Below are positions 1 to 5,538 of a stretch of 5,538 nucleotides of DNA, piece by piece. The notes under the pieces are model-generated. The model saw only the letters and a program-made list of their open reading frames with translations, had not been told where the DNA came from and ran no database searches. Each line of letters starts with the position of its first letter. The first letter of the stretch is position 1. This stretch comes from an uncultured Gammaproteobacteria bacterium. Its GTDB lineage: Bacteria > Pseudomonadota > Gammaproteobacteria > Rariloculales > Rariloculaceae. The DNA lies in NCBI GenBank assembly GCA_946887385.1, contig CAMPKU010000254.1:1-5538 (forward strand), written 5' to 3'. Made by a program: the position numbers and the translations under genes.

Positions 1-1785
1 GGTCTCCACGTGCCGTAGCCGCGGATCGAGCAGCATGCCGTACGGCGTCGCGCCGATACCTAGACCTACGGCGATCGCCCGCTCCGGGCTCGGGTGCAAG
101 AGCGTCGGGAACAAGCCGATCAGCAGATGGAAGTCGTCGTAGGGATAGCCGTTCTGCGCTGCAGCGTTGAGATGCAGCATCTGCTCGCTGCCGCGCTGGA
201 CGAGCGCGTTCACGCAGCTGCGCTCCTCGACGAGCTCGAAACGTTCCGGCGGCGCGCTGTGCAAAAAACCCCAGAGCTGCGCGTTCGACGGAAAGCCCAC
301 GAGCAGCGCGGCGGCGAAGCCAAGCGCGGCGGCCACGCGCGGCACACGCGCGCCCGTGCCGCGCAGCGCACCGCCGGCGCCGAGCGCCATCAACAGCGAA
401 GCGAGTAATGCCAGCGTGCCGGCGGTGCCGAGCATGTCGAGCAAAACAAAACCGGCAAGCAGGCTACCGGCCACGTTGCCGAGAATATTGCATGCCATCA
501 GCGCGCCCGTGTGGCGGCCGAGCGTGCTGTCGCGGCGCAGCACGAGCGCGGCGATGAACGGGTATGCGTAGCCCATGAGAAACACGGGCACGCCCATCAC
601 GAGCGCGGGTGCCAGAAAATGCGCGAACACGGCCGCCATCGTCGAGCGAGCGTCCGTGATGCTTTCGAAGCCGTAGATGAAGCCCTCGCCGGCGAAGTAC
701 TGCTCCAGGCTTGCGCGGAGCCCCAACATGGGCAGCACTTCCATGAGCACGAGCACGCCGAGCAGGCTCGCGGCACCGATCCAGAACTGAATCCACAGAA
801 ACGCCACGTCCGGCCGCGCCGAACGCCGCGCGCGCTCGCCGGCCAAAGCCGCGCCCGCGCCGAACAGGAGCAGATACAGCGTGAGCACGTGCGCGAACGT
901 GTACGAGTTCGAGCGCATGATGCCGTCGACGAGCCGGAAATAAACCACCTCGAGCGCCAGCGCGGCTGCGCCCGTCACGGCATAGAGCGCGAGCCACGGT
1001 GCGATGCGGCCGTCGTCGAAGCGCTCGCCGTAGCTCGCAGCCGCGGGCACCGCGGCCGCCGGCTGTGCCGCGGTGCGCGGCGCGTGCCGAAAAGCTAGCA
1101 CCACGACGATGGCCGCGAGCAGGTTCAGGCTGCTCGCGAGCTCCACCGTGCCGTCGAAGCCGAAATTGCCGAGCAGCAGCCAGCCGCTCACCGCGGCGCC
1201 GGCCGCCGCGCCGAGCGTGTTGGCGGCGTACAGCCGGCTCACGACGGGTGCGGCCTCGCCGATGCTGCGCACCACGCCGCGCGACAGCAGCGGTAACGAC
1301 AAGCCCATCAGCGTCGTGGGTACCACGAGCAGCACGAAGTGGAACGCGAACGCGGCCGGCAGCGACTGCACTTGCGCGGCCAGCTCGCGATAGCCGTCGT
1401 AGAAGATGGTGATGGATGCCCAGCCGAACACGCCGATGCCCACGTTCGCCGCGGCGAACGCCAAGATGGAACGCCGCGGCCCCAGGCGATCCGCGAGCGC
1501 GCCGCCGAGCAAGCTGCCCAAGCCCAATCCCGCCATGAAGGCGGCAACGATGGTGGCGGAAGAGAACAAGTCCACGCCGCCGTGAATCGAAATCACGCGC
1601 TGCCACACCACTTGCAGGCACAGCGCGGAAAAACCGGTCAGCGCGAACAACGCGATCACGACTTGCCGGGGCGGCACGCCGAGCGCCGCCGGCGTCAAGC
1701 CAGAGCTCCGATCGTCGCGGACGAGCCGGGGAGGGCGGATGTCATGCCTTCGGGAATCGTGACCGAGGACCGGTTCACCTTGCAT
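1..1785 (-). CDS. Fused MFS-like membrane / spermidine-synthase-like protein (C-terminus cut by window edge)
   Basis: An integral membrane protein fused to a cytosolic aminopropyltransferase-like domain; 595 codons are present. Reading from ATG 1785, about 34-500 is rich in membrane segments, starting with ALTGFSALCLQVVWQR (48-63) and followed by GLGLGSLLGGALADRLG (86-102). The membrane part is duplicated: 45-63 resembles 267-285, 155-165 resembles 399-409, and LYAANTLGAAAG (185-196) resembles LMACNILGNVAG (429-440). After the last hydrophobic stretch (484-498), 515-595 matches the start of a spermidine-synthase fold: a strand-rich part, then LLIGLFPTLLHPSPERA and the glycine motif GLGIG (574-578), expected to bind SAM or decarboxylated SAM. 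The rest of that domain, with the catalytic Asp region, lies outside the window. Substrate and role are unknown; true spermidine synthesis is doubtful because the motif is not the classical GGGDG. An alternative start is TTG 1698, which removes a 29-residue Arg-rich head. Family call firm, function open. Confidence 0.88.
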   Translation of the reverse strand, partial: MQGEPVLGHDSRRHDIRPPRLVRDDRSSGLTPAALGVPPRQVVIALFALTGFSALCLQVVWQRVISIHGGVDLFSSATIVAAFMAGLGLGSLLGGALADRLGPRRSILAFAAANVGIGVFGWASITIFYDGYRELAAQVQSLPAAFAFHFVLLVVPTTLMGLSLPLLSRGVVRSIGEAAPVVSRLYAANTLGAAAGAAVSGWLLLGNFGFDGTVELASSLNLLAAIVVVLAFRHAPRTAAQPAAAVPAAASYGERFDDGRIAPWLALYAVTGAAALALEVVYFRLVDGIMRSNSYTFAHVLTLYLLLFGAGAALAGERARRSARPDVAFLWIQFWIGAASLLGVLVLMEVLPMLGLRASLEQYFAGEGFIYGFESITDARSTMAAVFAHFLAPALVMGVPVFLMGYAYPFIAALVLRRDSTLGRHTGALMACNILGNVAGSLLAGFVLLDMLGTAGTLALLASLLMALGAGGALRGTGARVPRVAAALGFAAALLVGFPSNAQLWGFLHSAPPERFELVEERSCVNALVQRGSEQMLHLNAAAQNGYPYDDFHLLIGLFPTLLHPSPERAIAVGLGIGATPYGMLLDPRLRHVET

Positions 1786-1793
1786 GTTTCGTG

Positions 1794-1797
1794 CCTC
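1794..1797 (-). promoter_or_regulatory. Ribosome binding site for the fused membrane protein (ATG 1785)
   Basis: GAGG on the minus strand lies 8 bases before ATG 1785 and supports that start. A competing GGAG at 1706-1709 lies 7 bases before an in-frame TTG at 1698, so this site does not settle the start. Confidence 0.45.
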
Positions 1798-1946
1798 GCG
1801 GGCGTGATCGGCTCGCGAGAGCGGTGCGGCGCTCGGTGCTGACCGTTCACGTCCCAGAACCGAAATTGGCCGTACGATATCGGGACCGCGCGTACCGGCT
1901 CTGCGGCATCGGCTGCACGGCCGAGAACGTGGAGCCTATAGGAAAC

Positions 1947-1960
1947 AAGCGCTTAAACGC
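1947..1960. promoter_or_regulatory. Near-palindrome, possible operator
   Basis: GCGCTTAAACGC (1949-1960) is an inverted repeat centred on TTAA with a single mismatched pair, and it overlaps the perfect 8-base palindrome AAGCGCTT (1947-1954). It lies 64 bases before the permease start, in a locally AT-richer patch, where an operator would be plausible. No known regulator motif is recognised. Short palindromes also occur by chance. Confidence 0.2.
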
Positions 1961-2013
1961 CTGTCTGCATTTGGCATGGCGCTTGCTCAGTGTTTCGAGA
2001 GTGGTTGTCGGGC

Positions 2014-2019
2014 GGGGAG
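2014..2019 (+). promoter_or_regulatory. Ribosome binding site deciding the ADOP permease start
   Basis: GGGGAG ends 5 bases before ATG 2025. The open frame extends upstream to about 1791, but that extension (78 codons) has no comparable site and encodes no membrane or known domain sequence. ATG 2025 gives the usual short cytoplasmic head before the first membrane helix. Confidence 0.7.
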
Positions 2020-2024
2020 ACGTC

Positions 2025-4451
2025 ATGGCCGAGCTACGCCAAACGGTGCGCCGATTGTTCCGCGCGCCCGGCTTCACGCTGACCACGGTGCTGACGCTCG
2101 GAATAGGCATCGGCGCCACGATCGCGATCTTCAGCGTCGTCAACGGCGTGCTGTTGAAGCCGCTGCCATTCCCGAATTCGGACCGGCTCATCGCCCTGGT
2201 GCACCGTAGCGCGGAAGCGCCGGAGCTCGCGGCTTCGCCGGCGTTCTATCTCACCTACCGCGAGCACAGCACGACCTTCGAGTCCGTGGCGCTGTGGTTC
2301 GAGAATACGGCCACGGTCACGGGAGCGGGCGAACCCGAAGAAGTGCACCGGCTAATGGGCACGCACGAGCTGCTGTCGACGCTCGGCGTTCAACCGCTCC
2401 TGGGCCGCACGTTCAACGTCGCGGACGATCGGGAGAGCAGTGCAACGGTCGTTCTTTCCCACGGCTACTGGCAACGCCGTTTCGGCGGCGCCGAGGACGT
2501 GCTCGAGCAGACGTTGATCGTCGACGGCGCGCCGCGCGAAATCGTCGGCGTCTTGCCGCCTGAGTTCAAGTTTACTCAACAGCCGGCGGACATCGTAACG
2601 GTGGCGCAAACGAGCCGAGCGTATGTGGTTGTGCCATCCACCGGCGAGCGCGGCATCGCGAGGCTAAAGCCGGGTGTGACGCTCGAGCAAGCGTCGGCCG
2701 ACGTGGCGCGGATGATCCCGATCTACTTGGACAGTCATCCGATCATACCGGGCCTGACGCGCGCGGCGGTCGACGCCATGCAGATCGGCCCCAATCTGCG
2801 CACGCTGAAGGACGAGCTCGTGGGCGATCTCGACGACGTGCTGTGGGTGCTCATGGGCACGATCGGCATGCTGCTTCTGATCGCGTGCGCGAACGTTGCG
2901 AATCTACAGCTCGTGCGCACGGAGATCCGCAGCCAGGAGCTGGCGATTCGCGCCGCGCTGGGCGCCGCGCGCGGGCGCATTGCGCGCAGCCTGCTGGCCG
3001 AAAGCGTGCTGCTCGGGCTCATGGGCGGCATCATCGGCTTGGCTGCTGCAACGATTGCCTTGCCGCTGTTGCTCGCCGCCGCCGGAGACAACTTGCCCGC
3101 TGCGCTCGAGGTGACGATCGATCCCACGGTGCTCGCCTTCGCCCCCGCGGTCTCGCTGGCCGCCGGTTTGCTGTTCGGGCTGATGCCCGTCATCAAGCAT
3201 GCCGGCGAACATTTTTCGACGAGGCTCCGCGGGGTGGCACGTACCCACAGCTCGGGCCGAGAACAACATCGCGCGCGCAATGCGCTGGTCATCGTGCAGG
3301 TGGCGCTGGCGCTCATTCTCACGGTTGCGTCGGGCTTGATGATTCGCACGTTTCTGTCTCTGCGCGACGTCGATCCCGGATTCAGCGCTCCGCATCAGGT
3401 TGAGATGCTGCGGATTTCCATTCCGCAAGCTGCCGTGCCGGAGTTTCCACGCGCGGTTCGGCTGCAGAACGACATTGCGGATCGGCTCGCCGCAATCCCC
3501 GGCGTGGAATCCGTCGGTTTCGCGAATCGCATGCCGCTCGCGCAGAGCGGGCCGGATGGGCCGTTCTCGCTGGCGGATAAACCCGATGCTGGGCCGCTCT
3601 CGCTGGTTTTCCGGTATGCATCCCCAGGCTACTTTGCCGCACTCGGCACGCCGCTCGTCGCGGGCCGCGACTTCGAATGGGCAGATCACCACGGCACGGA
3701 GCTGGTGGCGGTGATCTCGCAGCACGTGGCGCAGCGTGAATGGGGCTCGGCTACGGCCGCGATCGGCAAGCGCTTGCGTCGAGCGCCGAACACTCCGTGG
3801 TTCGAGGTCATCGGCGTGGCCGGTGACGTTCGACTCGACGGAGTCGACCAACCAGCGCCGGATACGATCTACCTGAGCTCGAACGAGTTCGTCGCTCAAT
3901 ACACGAGCCGCGTCGTGTACTTCCTGGTGCGCAGCGAGCGCGTCGGCACTCCCGGGTTCCTACGGGAGATCGAGCAAGCGGTCTGGTCCGTGAACGGCAA
4001 TCTGCCGATCGGCAGCGTGCAGACGCTCGGCGACCTCTATGATCGCTCGCTGGCACGAACGTCGCTCACCCTCGTGCTGCTCGCAATCACTGCCGCGATG
4101 GCGCTCTTGCTGGGCCTGATCGGAATTTACGGTGTGCTGAGCTACGTGCTGACGCAGCGCACGCACGAGATCGGCATCCGCATGGCGCTCGGCGCGCAGA
4201 GTGCGCACTTACAACGCATGTTGCTCGGTCACGTGTTGGCGCTCGTCGGCGGCGGCGTGGCGCTCGGCTTGGGCGGCGCTGCGCTGCTGACGCGGCTCAT
4301 GGAGTCGCAGCTGTTCGGCGTGACGGCGCTCGACCCCGTAACGTATCTCGCGGTGGCCGCCGTTTTAATGGCCACGGGCGCGCTGGCCGGCTTTCTGCCG
4401 GCGCGCCGGGCCACGCGCGTCGATCCGATGTTGGCGTTGAGGGCGGAATAG
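2025..4451 (+). CDS. ADOP-type ABC transporter permease (MacB/FtsX family)
   Basis: A complete 808-residue membrane permease of the acidobacterial duplicated orphan permease type: two FtsX modules and two MacB-like periplasmic domains in one chain. After a short head (RRLFRAPGF, 9-17) comes helix 1 (about 18-40). Periplasmic domain 1 (about 45-265) has LGVQPLLGRTF (120-130), LSHGYWQRRFGG (144-155) and VGVLPPEF (174-181). Helices 2-4 follow (272-296 with ACANVANL, about 326-352, about 370-395), with the cytoplasmic motif QELAIRAALGA (304-314). Helix 5 (420-442) leads into periplasmic domain 2 (about 446-675), which has YFAALGTPLVAGRDF (536-550) and VIGVAGDVR (595-603). Helices 6-8 (about 683-707, 734-757, 770-793) follow, with HEIGIRMALGA (714-724). 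Length and motif order match full-length members. Such proteins are thought to work with a MacB-like ATPase in mechanotransmission or efflux; none is encoded here, and the substrate cannot be inferred. The ends look intact, with no frameshift. Confidence 0.95.
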   Translation: MAELRQTVRRLFRAPGFTLTTVLTLGIGIGATIAIFSVVNGVLLKPLPFPNSDRLIALVHRSAEAPELAASPAFYLTYREHSTTFESVALWFENTATVTGAGEPEEVHRLMGTHELLSTLGVQPLLGRTFNVADDRESSATVVLSHGYWQRRFGGAEDVLEQTLIVDGAPREIVGVLPPEFKFTQQPADIVTVAQTSRAYVVVPSTGERGIARLKPGVTLEQASADVARMIPIYLDSHPIIPGLTRAAVDAMQIGPNLRTLKDELVGDLDDVLWVLMGTIGMLLLIACANVANLQLVRTEIRSQELAIRAALGAARGRIARSLLAESVLLGLMGGIIGLAAATIALPLLLAAAGDNLPAALEVTIDPTVLAFAPAVSLAAGLLFGLMPVIKHAGEHFSTRLRGVARTHSSGREQHRARNALVIVQVALALILTVASGLMIRTFLSLRDVDPGFSAPHQVEMLRISIPQAAVPEFPRAVRLQNDIADRLAAIPGVESVGFANRMPLAQSGPDGPFSLADKPDAGPLSLVFRYASPGYFAALGTPLVAGRDFEWADHHGTELVAVISQHVAQREWGSATAAIGKRLRRAPNTPWFEVIGVAGDVRLDGVDQPAPDTIYLSSNEFVAQYTSRVVYFLVRSERVGTPGFLREIEQAVWSVNGNLPIGSVQTLGDLYDRSLARTSLTLVLLAITAAMALLLGLIGIYGVLSYVLTQRTHEIGIRMALGAQSAHLQRMLLGHVLALVGGGVALGLGGAALLTRLMESQLFGVTALDPVTYLAVAAVLMATGALAGFLPARRATRVDPMLALRAE

Positions 4452-4492
4452 CGGCGGAGCCGATCGAGCGCCTCGCAGAGCTCGAATCCCGC

Positions 4493-4520
4493 TTGGAATT
4501 TTTCAACGCTAAAGAATAGA
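4493..4520 (+). promoter_or_regulatory. Weak candidate promoter for the exported protein
   Basis: An AT-rich pocket in otherwise GC-rich DNA. TTGGAA (4493-4498) matches the sigma-70 -35 consensus at four of six bases. With a 16-base spacer it faces AATAGA (4515-4520), which matches the -10 at only three of six. The position, about 110 bases before the start codon, is reasonable. This is suggestive only. Confidence 0.2.
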
Positions 4521-4617
4521 ACGCCGACGGCCGCGCCCGCTTCGGCCTTCTCGCCATGGACGCCCCGGCGCCGCGCGGGTTAACTTACCGTCTCTGAGAT
4601 CAAGCCGCCGGTACGCG

Positions 4618-4623
4618 AAGGGG
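4618..4623 (+). promoter_or_regulatory. Ribosome binding site choosing between two ATGs
   Basis: AAGGGG directly abuts the ATG at 4624 but lies 6 bases before the in-frame ATG at 4630. The spacing fits initiation at 4630; using 4624 would only add two residues. Confidence 0.6.
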
Positions 4624-4629
4624 ATGACC

Positions 4630-5538
4630 ATGCAACCCACCGTTTCCAAGCTCACAACCGCGCTCTTCGGCGCCACCACGCTGCTCGCAGCGGCGGCCAC
4701 ACACGCGCAAAACAACGACTCCATCCGCGGCGCGCCGAGCGAGGCCAACCACTTCATCGAGACGCCGGCCGGCTGGCAGCACCCGACCACGGAGTGGGGC
4801 GAGCCCGACATCCGCGCGCAGCTCAACATGATGCAGGCGGCGGGCATCCCGCTCGAGCGCTGTGCCAACAGCTACCGTGCCGCGCTGCCGCCGGGCGCCG
4901 CGCCGCCGGGAGGCCCGGCCGGAGGCGTAGGGGCGCCCGGTGCGGCCTGCGACATGAACAAGAAATGGCTCACGGAGGAGGAATACGCGGAGCGCATGAC
5001 TGCGTACCGCAATCGCGTCGATGCCAGCATCCAAGCGGCGCAAGAAGGCAACCTGGGCCGCGCGATGATGACGGGCCTTACGGACCCGAACATTCCGCAG
5101 CGGCAAACGAATCTCATCGTCGATCCGCCGAACGGGCTGCTGCCGCCGATGACCGCCGAAGGCAAGCGCCGCGCGCTGCTTGCGAAGAGCGACTGGGCGC
5201 TGCCCGGCGAGACGATCGCGTTCGACGGCCCCGACGACTTCGATAGCTGGGACCGTTGCATCACGCGCGGCATGCCGTCGTCGATGATGCCGTACCGCTA
5301 CAACGGCGGCTTCGCGATCCGGCAGGCTCCAGGCTACGTGATCTTCGATCTCGAAATGATCCATGAGTCGCGAGTCATTCCTACGGACGGACGCGATCCG
5401 CTGCCGGCCGAGATCAAGCAGTGGATGGGCGAGTCGCGCGGCCACTGGGAAGGCAACACGCTCGTCGTCGAGACCACGAACTTCCAGGAAGGCCCGCCGC
5501 TGATCAACTTGGCCGTCGTCGGCTCGCCGCCGGGCAAC
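4630..5538 (+). CDS. Exported protein of unknown function (3' end cut by window edge)
   Basis: The first 303 residues of a secreted or periplasmic protein; the frame is open to the window end. A Sec signal peptide is clear: K7, hydrophobic core about 11-23, likely cleavage after THA (24-26) before Q27. The mature part carries motifs I recognise from a widespread uncharacterised family: WGEPDI then GIPLER near 56-77, LTEEEYAER (about 113-121), TNLIVDPPNGLLPP (160-173), DRCITRGMP (208-216), EMIHESRVIPTDGR (242-255) and WMGESRGHWEGNTLVVETTNF (265-285, 21 residues with the central RGHWEGN the most typical). No catalytic motif or named domain is evident, so no function is assigned. A Pro/Gly/Ala-rich insert (84-106) sits between C78 and C107; C210 is the only other cysteine seen after the signal. 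It lies 178 bases downstream of the permease on the same strand. Confidence is high for an exported protein and moderate for the family. Confidence 0.85.
   Translation, partial: MQPTVSKLTTALFGATTLLAAAATHAQNNDSIRGAPSEANHFIETPAGWQHPTTEWGEPDIRAQLNMMQAAGIPLERCANSYRAALPPGAAPPGGPAGGVGAPGAACDMNKKWLTEEEYAERMTAYRNRVDASIQAAQEGNLGRAMMTGLTDPNIPQRQTNLIVDPPNGLLPPMTAEGKRRALLAKSDWALPGETIAFDGPDDFDSWDRCITRGMPSSMMPYRYNGGFAIRQAPGYVIFDLEMIHESRVIPTDGRDPLPAEIKQWMGESRGHWEGNTLVVETTNFQEGPPLINLAVVGSPPGN

Larger units (their letters stand above)
1786..2024. promoter_or_regulatory. Divergent intergenic region between the fused membrane protein and the ADOP permease
   Basis: This 239-base gap must hold the promoters for both divergent genes, unless the left gene starts at the internal TTG. 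I see no gene in it; open frames that cross it lack a ribosome binding site and continue the permease frame upstream. No convincing sigma-70 pair stands out. The weak candidates are TTGGCC at 1866-1871, TTGGCA at 1971-1976 and CCTATA at 1935-1940, none with a good partner at 16-18 bases. A near-palindrome at 1949-1960 is listed separately. Confidence 0.5.
4452..4629. other. Intergenic gap, no clear terminator
   Basis: The 178 bases between permease and exported protein contain no gene that I can support. Two 5-bp stems are visible: CGAGC/GCTCG (4465-4469 with 4480-4484) and GGCCG/CGGCC (4529-4533 with 4543-4547). The run of five T at 4499-4503 starts 15 bases after the first stem, and no T run follows the second, so neither is a canonical intrinsic terminator. 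Read-through into the next gene remains possible. Confidence 0.4.

Noticed and set aside
464..1621. Long minus-strand open frame (385 codons) in a different frame from the fused membrane protein
   Set aside because: Its product is Arg/Gly/Ala/His-rich with no domain, while the overlapping frame encodes a coherent membrane protein with recognisable motifs. It is a high-GC shadow.
1791..2024. Upstream extension of the permease frame by 78 codons
   Set aside because: No ribosome binding site at its start and no domain in the added residues. ATG 2025 has a strong site and begins like other family members.
3557..3606. 17-base direct repeat with one mismatch inside the permease (3557-3573 and 3590-3606), encoding GPFSL and GPLSL
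   Set aside because: In frame and 33 bases apart, but too short and too isolated to call a repeat element; probably chance or a small local duplication.
2904..3899. 331-codon open frame antisense to the ADOP permease
   Set aside because: Low-complexity Arg-rich product overlapping well-conserved permease motifs, with no supported start site.
4465..4503. Possible rho-independent terminator after the permease
   Set aside because: The stem is only 5 bp with a 10-base loop, and the T run begins 15 bases after it.
4600..5445. 281-codon open frame antisense to the exported protein
   Set aside because: The plus-strand frame has a signal peptide, a ribosome binding site and family motifs; the antisense product is Arg-rich and featureless.

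Overview
The window is GC-rich bacterial DNA. Third codon positions are mostly G or C, and no rRNA, tRNA, CRISPR array or insertion sequence is visible. The gene content points to an environmental Gram-negative: an acidobacterial-type duplicated orphan permease (ADOP), a fused membrane/spermidine-synthase-like protein, and an exported protein of a family I associate with Acidobacteriota and with soil or aquatic Gammaproteobacteria such as Steroidobacter relatives. The lineage is an inference from family membership and cannot be fixed from this sequence alone.

Layout: (1) Positions 1-1785, minus strand, carry a large polytopic membrane protein whose two membrane halves are visibly repeated. 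They run into a spermidine-synthase-like, SAM-binding-type domain that is cut by the left edge. (2) Positions 1786-2024 are a divergent intergenic region with both ribosome binding sites and a near-palindrome. (3) Positions 2025-4451, plus strand, are a complete 808-residue ADOP/MacB-FtsX permease with two permease modules and no ATPase gene beside it. (4) Positions 4452-4629 are a gap with an AT-rich pocket that may hold a promoter. (5) From 4630 to the right edge, plus strand, is the N-terminal 303 residues of an exported protein of unknown function.

How they relate: the left gene is divergent from the other two and shares only the regulatory gap. The permease and the exported protein run the same way, but 178 bases separate them, so one operon is possible and not shown. 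All three products act at or beyond the cytoplasmic membrane. I see no sequence sign that they form one pathway, and nothing here justifies claiming a new multi-gene system. The points most worth checking are the duplicated, fused architecture and uncertain start of the left gene, the orphan state of the permease, and the cysteine-flanked Pro/Gly/Ala insert in the exported protein.
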